Below are positions 27,156-37,118 of a DNA stretch of 64,000 bases, piece by piece. The DNA is taken from positions 1,189,473 through 1,253,472 of the forward strand of contig NZ_CM000955.1 in NCBI RefSeq assembly GCF_000159695.1, read 5' to 3'. The notes under the pieces were generated by a model that saw only the letters and a list, made by a program, of their open reading frames with translations, was not told the origin of the DNA and did no database searches. This stretch comes from Finegoldia magna ATCC 53516. GTDB lineage: Bacteria > Bacillota > Clostridia > Tissierellales > Peptoniphilaceae. Each line of letters begins with the position of its first letter. Position 1 is the stretch's first letter. The position numbers were made by a program, and so were the translations under genes.

Positions 27156-28185
27156 TATTAAACTAGGGCTAATGGATGTTTTCAGAAATAAAGTTGTGTT
27201 TTGTTTGATGGTGCTTTTAATTTTCTCATTGGGAACAATTATTGAATCTGCAACAGATTCTTATTTGAGAAATACGTTCGTAAAATTTCAATTAAGTGAA
27301 CATCCTTCATATAGCACTGTTGTGTTAGAGACAACTGATGATAAGGGATACGATTATTCGAATACTTATGGAAAAAAACTGGACGATATATTTTCGAAAA
27401 ACGGGCACACTTATACTACGAATTCATCGATTTGTAGAAATTGCGGTACAGATATAATTGTGTTGTTTGGAAAATTCAACAAAAACACTAATGTTAGAAT
27501 TTTTTGGTTAGTTGATAATAAAAATGTGACTGACTTGAAGAATGAGGCGGAATTTGAAGTGGTTTCTCATGATGGGATGGATTTTGATATGATGAATCAA
27601 GAAATCAAATACGCTATTGATTATGATAAGAGGGTATTATTGGAAATAAAATCTGATAAATATAAAAATGTTAGTGGCTACAAGTTTCGTGATGCAGATA
27701 TGCTTGATTTAATTGAGAATGCAAAGTTTTCAGAATATGAGATAAATAAAGGCATTGACAGAGAATTTGAGAAGATTTTCGACGGGAACAAGCTAATGGT
27801 CATCAATAATATAAATAAAAAACACGACGACGATGAAAATACATACATCTTCAAATACATTGTTGTGTATTGTCTGATTATGATGGGTATAACGATATTG
27901 GGTTTTGTGATTTTCTTCAAATACATGCTTAAAAGCTTACAAAAAGAATACAAAATCCACATTTTATCAGGAGCTAGAACCAAGGATATTATGGCACGAA
28001 ACTCCGTTTTCGTAGTTTTAGTAAATGTTGCAGTATTCTGTTTAATTTTCGTATTAAACGGATTTGCAATTAATACTTTTTCGGTAGTGGCGTTTATTTA
28101 CATGATTTTATGCATATTGATATTAGAAATAATTATGTATTTGATTTTGAAAAGAAGCGATCTGATTGATTTGATAGGTGATTGA
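27142..28185 (+). CDS. FtsX-type ABC permease subunit 2
   Basis: 347 residues from ATG at 27142, chosen for the AAAGAGG upstream; the earlier ATG at 27118 lies deep in the preceding gene. The same topology as subunit 1: one N-terminal helix, an outside domain of about 200 residues with a CRNC pair, and three C-terminal helices. Overlaps subunit 1 by 14 bases. The two permeases probably form a heterodimer with the following ATPase. Confidence 0.75.
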   Translation: MIKDNIKLGLMDVFRNKVVFCLMVLLIFSLGTIIESATDSYLRNTFVKFQLSEHPSYSTVVLETTDDKGYDYSNTYGKKLDDIFSKNGHTYTTNSSICRNCGTDIIVLFGKFNKNTNVRIFWLVDNKNVTDLKNEAEFEVVSHDGMDFDMMNQEIKYAIDYDKRVLLEIKSDKYKNVSGYKFRDADMLDLIENAKFSEYEINKGIDREFEKIFDGNKLMVINNINKKHDDDENTYIFKYIVVYCLIMMGITILGFVIFFKYMLKSLQKEYKIHILSGARTKDIMARNSVFVVLVNVAVFCLIFVLNGFAINTFSVVAFIYMILCILILEIIMYLILKRSDLIDLIGD

Positions 28186-28187
28186 TT

Positions 28188-28874
28188 ATGATAGAAATAA
28201 AAAATTTGACCAAAAAATTCGACACAAATGGTGAAGAATTTCTTGTATTGGATAATGCTGAAATGAATATAAATGATGGGGACAATATCATTATTTCAGG
28301 AGAAAACGGAGCAGGTAAGACCACTTTTTTGAAGATTGTGGGTTTGTTGGATAGGAAATATTCAGGAGATTATATTCTGGATTCCAAATCAGTTGGGGAT
28401 TTTACTGAAAAAGATATGTCTAAATATAGGAATGAAGTGTTTGGGTTTATTTTTCAGGAATACAATTTGATAGAATCAGAGACTACCTACGATAATATCC
28501 TCATACCATTAATTTACTCATCGAAATACAAGAGAGCTGACAGGAAACAAAGAATTCAAGAGATTAGCGAAGAATTTGAAATAACGGAGATTTTGAACAA
28601 AAAAGTAAAGTATCTATCAGGAGGAGAAAGACAAAAAGTGACCATTGCAAGAGCTTTGGTGAATGAGCCGTCTGTTATTCTAATGGATGAGCCTTCGAAC
28701 ACGCTTAATCTGAGAATGAAGGACAAGCTGATAGAATATATCGAAGTTTTGAAAAGAAAATCAAAAACTATTGTAGTTGTCAGTCACGACAAGTATTTGA
28801 CTGATAATTTGAAAAAACAAGATTTTGCGGAATATGAATTGGTAGATGGAAAGTTTCACAAAATTGGGGAATAA
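28188..28874 (+). CDS. ABC transporter ATPase of the FtsX-type exporter
   Basis: 228 residues from ATG at 28188 (AGGTG seven bases upstream; the TTG at 28182 overlaps the previous stop region). Walker A is GENGAGKTT, signature LSGGERQK, Walker B ILMDEPSN and switch VSHD. FIFQEYNLIES is the Q loop of the LolD/MacB group, matching its FtsX-type permeases. All catalytic residues are present. Confidence 0.92.
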   Translation: MIEIKNLTKKFDTNGEEFLVLDNAEMNINDGDNIIISGENGAGKTTFLKIVGLLDRKYSGDYILDSKSVGDFTEKDMSKYRNEVFGFIFQEYNLIESETTYDNILIPLIYSSKYKRADRKQRIQEISEEFEITEILNKKVKYLSGGERQKVTIARALVNEPSVILMDEPSNTLNLRMKDKLIEYIEVLKRKSKTIVVVSHDKYLTDNLKKQDFAEYELVDGKFHKIGE

Positions 28875-28875
28875 T

Positions 28876-28901
28876 TTTAAATCAAGCCTTGTGCTTGATT
28901 T
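28876..28901 (+). terminator. Terminator of the FtsX-type ABC operon
   Basis: AAATCAAGC-CTTGT-GCTTGATTT, nearly identical to the hairpin at 25771. Confidence 0.8.
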
Positions 28902-28947
28902 TTAATTGCAAGAAAACTTGGGTATATATAATTAACTGGAGGTTTTT

Positions 28948-29826
28948 ATGGAGAATACAAAAAAACTAAAATTTTCTAATCTTTTAATTGCGATTTTACA
29001 AGGAGTTATCCTTTTACTTTTGTTCGTAATTCCAGAGCTTGTTGTTGGAGTGATTGGAGGAGTTGTTGCCAAATTTGTAGGATTTGATGGTAATTTCCAA
29101 GATTTTTATACGAAAAACGGGGCGGCTTTTCTTCTATGTGGACAAATCCTGAGGATTATTATTTTCCTTTTAATCATTAAATTTAGAACGAAGATTTTTC
29201 AAACGAAATACAATAGGGATTACTTAAAGAAAAGAAAGATTTCTTTTTTTGAAATCGTGAAGCTTTTCGTGGTGGGAATTGGTCTTATGGGTCTTATCAA
29301 TATTACTGTTGCTTTGATGATGTATTTGAGTAAGTTTTTCCCACAAATTGTTGCAAGCCTTGATGTGTACAACAAGGCGTCAGAAGAATTGATGAAGGGC
29401 AATATGATGTTGTCGGTTCTTGCTATTACGATTTTCGCTCCGATTTCAGAGGAGTTGATGTTGCGTGGGACTTTATTCACAGAAAACGAACGACTTCTTC
29501 CTTATAAATGGGCGATTATTCTGAATGGGATTGTGTTCGGAGTGTTCCATTTTAATTTGTTCCAAGGAGCGTATGCATTAATCGGAGGGATTGTGATTTG
29601 TGCGGTGTATTATTACACAGAAAGCATCTACGCATCCATTCTTCTTCACATGATTAACAACACTTTCAGCATGGTTATTTCTTCTAATGAGGCTGTGGTT
29701 CAAAGTTTTTCTTCGATTTTTGGAATTGTAATGCTTGTGTGTATGGTTTTAATGTTTGTTTTCTTGAAAGATTTTAAAAAGAAGAGAGAACTTAGACATT
29801 TGAATTACGAAGATTTAAAAGAATAG
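28948..29826 (+). CDS. CPBP family intramembrane metalloprotease
   Basis: 292 residues, eight or so membrane helices. The active-site motifs of the CPBP/Abi family are seen: ISEELMLRG (Glu168, Glu169, Arg173), FGVFHFN (His201) and LLHMINN further on. Members include prenyl-protein proteases and bacteriocin-immunity proteins; which applies here is unknown, though its place after a peptide-type ABC exporter fits a defensive role. GGAGG precedes the ATG. Confidence 0.9.
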   Translation: MENTKKLKFSNLLIAILQGVILLLLFVIPELVVGVIGGVVAKFVGFDGNFQDFYTKNGAAFLLCGQILRIIIFLLIIKFRTKIFQTKYNRDYLKKRKISFFEIVKLFVVGIGLMGLINITVALMMYLSKFFPQIVASLDVYNKASEELMKGNMMLSVLAITIFAPISEELMLRGTLFTENERLLPYKWAIILNGIVFGVFHFNLFQGAYALIGGIVICAVYYYTESIYASILLHMINNTFSMVISSNEAVVQSFSSIFGIVMLVCMVLMFVFLKDFKKKRELRHLNYEDLKE

Positions 29827-29842
29827 ATTTGAAATTATCGAT

Positions 29843-29877
29843 AAACCTTGATGCGTAAATACGCATTGAGGTTTTTT
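29843..29877 (+). terminator. Terminator of CPBP protease gene
   Basis: AAACCTTGATGCGT/ACGCATTGAGGTTT stem, loop AAAT, then TTT. Confidence 0.9.
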
Positions 29878-29948
29878 ATTGTGAAATTGTTGGTGTTGAT
29901 TTTTTTGTTGAAAAACTATAGTATAATAGCAGTAAGTGAGGTTAGATT

Positions 29949-32130
<2,182 letters not shown>

Positions 32131-32133
32131 AAT

Positions 32134-32167
32134 AGTCCACTAGGTTGTAAAATCTGGTGGATTTTTT
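32134..32167 (+). terminator. Terminator of mnmA
   Basis: TCCACTAG/CTGGTGGA stem followed by TTTTTT. Confidence 0.8.
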
Positions 32168-32238
32168 GATTGAAATATTTAAAATGTATGTTATTTGTAT
32201 GCTATTTGTGATAAAATAATATTGAAGGAGATGGTATT

Positions 32239-32502
32239 ATGGCACAAACAAATATTAATATAAGAATGGATGAAAATCTAAAAAAACAATTTGATTCATT
32301 TTGTTCAGAAGTTGGAATGAGTATGTCCACAGCTTTTAATATCTTCGCAAGAACAGTTGTCAGACAAAGAAAAATTCCTTTTGAAATATCTACAGAAAAA
32401 GATCCGTTTTACAGCGCTGAAAACATAGAAAGATTAAAAAAATCTATAGAACAAATGGAAAAAACTGGTGGGACTATTCATGAGGTAAACTTGGATGATT
32501 AA
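32239..32502 (+). CDS. RelB/DinJ family antitoxin
   Basis: 87 residues. The ribbon-helix-helix N-terminus TNINIRMDENLKKQFD and VGMSMSTAFNIFARTVV helix are typical of RelB/DinJ antitoxins; the C-terminus would wrap the toxin. It overlaps the toxin gene by eight bases. Two direct copies of TATTTGT in the promoter region (about 32189-32209) could be operator half-sites. Confidence 0.9.
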   Translation: MAQTNINIRMDENLKKQFDSFCSEVGMSMSTAFNIFARTVVRQRKIPFEISTEKDPFYSAENIERLKKSIEQMEKTGGTIHEVNLDD

Positions 32503-32758
32503 AGCATGGACTGACTCAGCTTGGGAAGATTTCGAATATTGGATGAAACAAGACAAAAAAACTTTAAAAAGGATATTGAAACTTTTGAAAGATATTGACC
32601 GTAATGGGTATGACGGAATAGGAAAGCCTGAACCATTAACGGGAGATTTATCTAAATATTGGAGCAGGAGAATTGACGATTGTAACAGAATTGTGTATAG
32701 AATTGAGAATGATGTAATAAAAATAGTTCAATGTGGGTCGCATTATCGTGACAAGTAG
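32495..32758 (+). CDS. Txe/YoeB family toxin
   Basis: 87 residues. Ribosome-dependent mRNA endonuclease of the RelE superfamily, with AWTDSAWEDFEYWMKQD at the N-terminus, GKPEPLTGDLSKYWSRRI and the C-terminal CGSHY catalytic end. Here it pairs with a RelB/DinJ antitoxin rather than YefM, its usual partner. The module appears intact. Confidence 0.92.
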   Translation: MIKAWTDSAWEDFEYWMKQDKKTLKRILKLLKDIDRNGYDGIGKPEPLTGDLSKYWSRRIDDCNRIVYRIENDVIKIVQCGSHYRDK

Positions 32759-32765
32759 CCTCCAA

Positions 32766-32781
32766 ATGGTTACAAAATGTC
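32766..32781 (+). repeat. Short repeated motif, copy 1
   Basis: GTTACAAAATGTCAAA upstream of the gene at 32841. A second exact copy is at 33310-33325, and a near copy TTACGAAATGTCAAC is near 63513. Confidence 0.5.
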
Positions 32782-32840
32782 AAATAGTGAATAAATTGAC
32801 GATATTTGTGGTAAATATAATCTAAGAAATGGAGGAGACT

Positions 32841-33263
32841 ATGCAAAAACAAGAAATAAAAGAAGCCATTGACGTGTGCGATGATTTGGTAATAAAACTT
32901 GAAGATGTACTTAACGATTTGAAATCAGCAAAAAACTGGGCGTTGGCAGATTTTGTGTTCGGCGATAGTATGATTGGGTTTTTCAAGAGAAGCAAAATGG
33001 AAAAAGCACAAAGCAAACTTCATCTAATAAAACAACTTTCAGTTAGATTGCAAAAAGAATTATCGGACATTCATGTGGAATTGGAAGACTTCGGAGATTT
33101 GTATTCAATGAAAGAATTCATGCTTGACATTGTGTTCGACAATCCATTTACCGATTGGAGAATAAGAAAAGAAATCAATCAAGTGTACGATTCAACGTAT
33201 GAATATTTGGAAAATATTGAAATGTTGAGAGACAGCTTAACAAAAGAATACAATAAATTGTAA
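32841..33263 (+). CDS. Helical cytoplasmic protein, unknown
   Basis: 140 residues from ATG at 32841; GGAGG overlaps the earlier ATG at 32829. Mostly helical, with heptad-like patterns at both ends and a central less polar ALADFVFGDSMIGFFKRSK segment that may touch a membrane. No named family is recognised. It has its own promoter-like region with the repeated GTTACAAAATGTCAAA motif. Confidence 0.6.
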   Translation: MQKQEIKEAIDVCDDLVIKLEDVLNDLKSAKNWALADFVFGDSMIGFFKRSKMEKAQSKLHLIKQLSVRLQKELSDIHVELEDFGDLYSMKEFMLDIVFDNPFTDWRIRKEINQVYDSTYEYLENIEMLRDSLTKEYNKL

Positions 33264-33309
33264 AAGAAGATATGTATGATAACGATGTTCATCGTGTTGT
33301 GATTGATAG

Positions 33310-33325
33310 TTACAAAATGTCAAAG
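33310..33325 (+). repeat. Short repeated motif, copy 2
   Basis: Exact second copy of GTTACAAAATGTCAAA, upstream of the gene at 33434. A 13-A tract and an imperfect ACAAACAT/ATGTTTTGT hairpin (about 33375-33395) lie between it and the gene. Confidence 0.5.
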
Positions 33326-33433
33326 TTTGGTTTTATTGTTGATTTTTCAAAAAAAAAAAAATATATAATTAAGTTACAAACATAAATGTTTTGTAGACTT
33401 AATAGAAAGGTTTTCACAAAAAGGAGGAGTATC

Positions 33434-33790
33434 ATGAAAAATGATAAAAAATTTACAATCGTGGCAATACTTTTTGCAGTATCACTTGTGTGCAATGCGT
33501 ATTTTTTAACTAACATGACAAAGGCTGACGATGCTGACACTCATAGAATAATTGAAAGATACGTTAAGGAAAATCCCGAAAAAGAAGACGATACTTTAAT
33601 TAAAGCTACATTAGAAAAGTTTGCCAAGGACGAAAAACATTTGGTATTGACTCAAGATGGCAAAGACGTAACCAAACAACACGAAGATAAGCTGTTGGAA
33701 TTCAACAAAAACAAAGACTACAAAGCAGCCAAAGAATACGTCCTCAATGAAAACATATCAATCGGTTACTCAGACGACAATATAAAATAG
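33434..33790 (+). CDS. Secreted or membrane-anchored small protein, unknown
   Basis: 118 residues from ATG at 33434, set by AAGGAGG. A hydrophobic N-terminal helix (about 7-25) acts as signal or anchor; the rest is charged and soluble. No lipobox and no known domain. The longer frame upstream is excluded because the ribosome site lies inside it. Confidence 0.6.
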   Translation: MKNDKKFTIVAILFAVSLVCNAYFLTNMTKADDADTHRIIERYVKENPEKEDDTLIKATLEKFAKDEKHLVLTQDGKDVTKQHEDKLLEFNKNKDYKAAKEYVLNENISIGYSDDNIK

Positions 33791-33826
33791 ACAATTAGTA
33801 GTTAAGTATATTCATTAAAATCTACT

Positions 33827-34279
33827 ATGAAAACAAGAAAAATAATTTTAATGTTAATACTTGCTTTTATTGCGGTAGTGTTATGTATAGTATATGTTGC
33901 AAAATCGAATAAGAATATTAGTGATTTATCTGAAATGAGTTCATCAATTGAAGCTTATACAATTAAATTTAAAAGCGAAAGAGGTTTCGGAAATGATAGA
34001 TTTGACATATATTCTTTTTCATTGAAAAGTCAAGATAATCTCAAGGATTTTAAGCAAAAAAATGACGAACTTGATCAGATTTTTGATGACAATTTTGGGA
34101 CTATGATGATTACTGAACAAGAAAAAAACAATGAAATGCAAGAATTAAAAACAGATATTGAGAAATTAAAAAATTCAAAGCATATACTTTATAAGTATAT
34201 TGAAAAAGATGGAACAAAAAAATTATATTTGTATGATAAAAATGCCAATATAGGTTATTGTATGATATTGACAATATAA
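33827..34279 (+). CDS. Membrane-anchored small protein, unknown
   Basis: 150 residues. N-terminal membrane helix (about 6-25), then a soluble outside domain with a coiled-coil-like stretch (about 105-125). No clear ribosome site is seen before the ATG, and it may depend on read-through from the gene 36 bases upstream. Family unknown. Confidence 0.5.
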   Translation: MKTRKIILMLILAFIAVVLCIVYVAKSNKNISDLSEMSSSIEAYTIKFKSERGFGNDRFDIYSFSLKSQDNLKDFKQKNDELDQIFDDNFGTMMITEQEKNNEMQELKTDIEKLKNSKHILYKYIEKDGTKKLYLYDKNANIGYCMILTI

Positions 34280-34290
34280 AATAGCAAACA

Positions 34291-34316
34291 AAATAGCAGC
34301 CACGGCTGCTATTTTA
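34291..34316 (+). terminator. Terminator, left flank of IS200-like element
   Basis: AATAGCAGCC/GGCTGCTATT stem followed by TTATT. The same hairpin occurs at 35698-35722. Confidence 0.8.
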
Positions 34317-34321
34317 TTGTA

Positions 34322-35030
34322 AGAAGAAAACCCCCAGTTAGACTGGGGGTTCAGTATAGCTTTAGCGATGAAAAACCAACAAAAAACCTCCTATGATATA
34401 TAATTAAATTGTAGTTCGCCAACTGCAATAAAAAATATCAAGGAGGTAAGAAAATGTCATCAATAAATGACAAACATAGTTTATCACATACAAAATGGAA
34501 CTGTAAATACCATATAGTATTTGCACCGAAATATAGGAGAAAAGAATTTTACGGAAGCAAAAGATTAGAAATAGGACAAATACTTCGAGAATTATGTAGC
34601 TGGAAAGAAGTAAACATAATAGAAGCTGAAGTATGCCCAGATCATATTCATATGTTAGTAGAAATACCACCGAAACTATCAGTATCAAGTTTTATGGGAT
34701 TTTTAAAAGGAAAGAGTAGCATAATGATATATGAAAGATGGGGAAGCTTAAAATATAAATACAGAGGAAGACAGTTTTGGTGTAGAGGATATTATGTAGA
34801 CACAGCAGGTAAAAATGCAAAAGCAATCCAAGAATATATCCAAAACCAATTAAAACAAGACCAGTTAAGTGAACAACTAACATTTGATGTAGTTGACCCT
34901 TTTAAAGGGTAGCAAGTAGAGGTTGCAAGTGGCGGACTAACCAACGCCATTGAGGCGTGGCTGGTAATACAGGCCCTTTGGGCCGCATGAGAAAAACCCC
35001 CGGCTACGCCGGGGGATGATTTTTTTTTTA
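34322..35030 (+). mobile_element. IS200-like element (IS200/IS605 family)
   Basis: About 700 bases, the usual IS200 size, with tnpA only. Subterminal hairpins mark the ends: AACCCCCAGT..ACTGGGGGTT at 34329-34351 on the left and ACCCCCGGC-TAC-GCCGGGGG at 34996-35015 on the right. Exact ends cannot be fixed since this family makes no target duplication. It sits about ten bases after an intrinsic terminator. Confidence 0.85.
34454..34912 (+). CDS. tnpA: IS200/IS605 family transposase TnpA
   Basis: 152-residue Y1 HUH transposase that moves single-stranded DNA. The HUH motif is DHIHMLVEIPP near residue 60, and the catalytic tyrosine is in the YYVDTAG or EYIQNQ helix (about 115-135). Length is normal and the frame is intact, so it may be active. 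A strong AAGGAGG precedes the ATG. No tnpB is present. Confidence 0.95.
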   Translation: MSSINDKHSLSHTKWNCKYHIVFAPKYRRKEFYGSKRLEIGQILRELCSWKEVNIIEAEVCPDHIHMLVEIPPKLSVSSFMGFLKGKSSIMIYERWGSLKYKYRGRQFWCRGYYVDTAGKNAKAIQEYIQNQLKQDQLSEQLTFDVVDPFKG

Positions 35031-35118
35031 CGAATTATCTTTGATAAAAATAAATACAACATAATGATATAAAATGATATAATAATATAAAAGAATAGCA
35101 TAATTAAGGAGGAAAATA

Positions 35119-35688
35119 ATGATTTTTAGTGAAAATATATATATAATGACTGATCCAAAAATTCAAAATGTTTTATTTTCTATAGCACAAGAGAATTTTC
35201 AATCTGATGAAACTGTATTTTTAGCAATTAAAGGAGCGTTTAAAGAGTACATTTTTGTAACAGATAGGAGTATATATATTTATAAAACAGGATTTATGAC
35301 TGGACGAACTTTTGGATATTCCTTATTCCAGTTAGATCATGCCAATATTTCTTCTGTTCAATTACATAAAAATTTTGGTGGAACAGGATATATTGAAATA
35401 GTAGGTATTGGAATGCAGAATCAAAAAGACTTATCATATTGGTCATCTGATAAAGATAAGAATCCTTCAAGGATGGAAAATATGGTATCTTTCGGCGATA
35501 TAAGTCTTGCATCAGAAGTTGTAAAAAGAATAAGAGAGTTAATAAGTAAGAACAATAGTGGTAATTATGAAACTATACATACTTCTGAAGACAAATTTGA
35601 AGAAATAAAAAAATTTAAAGAATTATTAGATATGGATATTATAACAAAAGAAGAATTCGAACAAAAGAAAAATGAGTTATTAAAATAA
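35119..35688 (+). CDS. Bacterial PH domain plus SHOCT domain protein
   Basis: 189 residues. The N-terminal part (about 20-145) has the beta pattern of bacterial PH-like domains (KEYIFVTDRSIYIYKTGF), and the last 30 residues (FKELLDMDIITKEEFEQKK) form a SHOCT motif, an oligomerisation helix pair. Cytoplasmic; function unknown. It directly follows the IS200-like element and has its own AAGGAGG. Confidence 0.75.
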   Translation: MIFSENIYIMTDPKIQNVLFSIAQENFQSDETVFLAIKGAFKEYIFVTDRSIYIYKTGFMTGRTFGYSLFQLDHANISSVQLHKNFGGTGYIEIVGIGMQNQKDLSYWSSDKDKNPSRMENMVSFGDISLASEVVKRIRELISKNNSGNYETIHTSEDKFEEIKKFKELLDMDIITKEEFEQKKNELLK

Positions 35689-35697
35689 CAAATAAAA

Positions 35698-35722
35698 ATA
35701 GCAGCCACGGCTGCTATTTTAT
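35698..35722 (+). terminator. Terminator after PH-SHOCT gene
   Basis: AATAGCAGCC/GGCTGCTATT stem followed by TTATTTT, a copy of the hairpin at 34291. Confidence 0.8.
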
Positions 35723-35759
35723 TTTACGACTACTTGTACTGTCTTGAGTATGTCGAATG

Positions 35760-36386
35760 TTATTTTTTTATTTCTTTTAAATTTTTGACATGCTCTCTAT
35801 TACTAATATTTAGTTTGTTTTCTTCGATTAACTTCAATATATTATCAACATCTGTTTCGTTTATTATTTCTGTTGATGAAAGTTCTTCAATATTTTTAGC
35901 TACTTGTGATATTTTGCAAACTACAGAATTTTTCACTTCAAATTTGATTTCAGCTTCTGGTGAAAAAGCTACTATTGAAAAATATCTCATTTCAGGATAA
36001 GAATCTTGTATAATTGATTCAACTGCTTTAATGTGGGCGTAGTTTTGCAAAATAGGATTCATGAAGTTTGTTTTATTTCCATAAATATTTTGCGTCCACT
36101 TTTTTGCGTGTTCTGATCCATAAATCCAACCTTTATAATTTTTGGTTTCGACTGAAAATATACCATATCTTGAAACTACTAGGTGATCAATTTGTGTAGT
36201 TTTTGTATTACCTTGTTTGTTTTCTAAAACAAGGTTGTTTATAACTCTGTATTTTTCTTTATCAAGACTATTTAGTTTAATCTTAACAGCTGATTCACCC
36301 ATAGCTCCCTTTAGACGTGGTAGCAAGAGCTTAAGAATTACACAAAAAGCTAAAAATAATCCTAAAATAATGTAAATGTCATGCAT
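35760..36386 (-). CDS. NERD domain membrane-anchored protein
   Basis: 208 residues. An N-terminal membrane helix (about 4-22), then a NERD nuclease-related domain with GAMGESAVKIKL, QIDHLVVSRYGIFSVETKNYKG, where the D and ExK residues match the restriction-endonuclease-like fold. Function in DNA processing is a family proposal, not shown. Transcribed alone on the minus strand, convergent with the PH-SHOCT gene. Confidence 0.85.
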   Translation of the reverse strand: MHDIYIILGLFLAFCVILKLLLPRLKGAMGESAVKIKLNSLDKEKYRVINNLVLENKQGNTKTTQIDHLVVSRYGIFSVETKNYKGWIYGSEHAKKWTQNIYGNKTNFMNPILQNYAHIKAVESIIQDSYPEMRYFSIVAFSPEAEIKFEVKNSVVCKISQVAKNIEELSSTEIINETDVDNILKLIEENKLNISNREHVKNLKEIKK

Positions 36387-36432
36387 AATTATTTCCTTTA
36401 CATAAAAAATATATGTTTTTTAGCCTGCTATT

Positions 36433-36954
36433 TTACTTTACCACGACTTGTACTCCTTTGAGTATGTCGAATGTTTCTTTGTTTAGTTTTTCATCGAAGC
36501 TATCAGTCAAGTTTTTGTCGACTATTACTGTTGCTTCTGGGTTGAATGTTTTGGCGAGTATTGCGTTGGAAAGTATGCAGATGTTGGATACAAGTCCACA
36601 CAATTCTATTTCTGAGAATTGGTGTTCTTTTAAGTAATCACAAAGTTCAATACTACCAAATGTTGGTTTTTCGATTAATATGTCTTCTTTTTCTACTAAT
36701 TCAGCTACTTTTCCGTACAATTTGTGTCCGTTACTTCCTTTGATACAGTGTTCTACTGGAAGAAATTTGCCTTCTTGTGTGTTCAAATAATTTTCTTCGT
36801 GAGTATCGAATGTGAATATGATTTGTTCATTGTCTTTTCTTGCTTTTTCGATTCTGTCACAGATTTTGTCTTCGAGTTTGTTTGCATCGTCAAATCCCAA
36901 AGCTCCGTCTACGAAATCATTTTGAAAATCTACTACGATTAAAAGTTTATCCAT
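36433..36954 (-). CDS. Nicotinamidase-like cysteine hydrolase
   Basis: 173 residues of the isochorismatase-like superfamily. The catalytic triad Asp9, Lys96 and Cys126 (in GLVSNICILSNA) is intact, and Asp50, His52 and His69 match the metal site of PncA. This points to nicotinamide deamidation in NAD salvage, which would complement the CinA NMN deamidase at 8857. Start chosen at the ATG with GGAG upstream on the minus strand. Confidence 0.85.
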   Translation of the reverse strand: MDKLLIVVDFQNDFVDGALGFDDANKLEDKICDRIEKARKDNEQIIFTFDTHEENYLNTQEGKFLPVEHCIKGSNGHKLYGKVAELVEKEDILIEKPTFGSIELCDYLKEHQFSEIELCGLVSNICILSNAILAKTFNPEATVIVDKNLTDSFDEKLNKETFDILKGVQVVVK

Positions 36955-37118
36955 TTATGTCACTCCTTTAAGTTATTATATCTCAAATACAAAATTTTTT
37001 ACAATAAGTGTTTAAATTATCAAAAGATTGGTATATAATCATAAAGGTTAGGAAAATAAAATTAAACAATCAATCGGCAGAAAAATAATGTTTGGTTGAT
37101 TTTTATGAAGGAGAAAAT

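Noticed and set aside
34454-34912. REP-associated tyrosine transposase (RAYT) serving the foldback elements
   Set aside because: Size, sequence and subterminal hairpins are those of ordinary IS200 TnpA, and its flanking hairpins do not resemble the 140-bp foldback elements.
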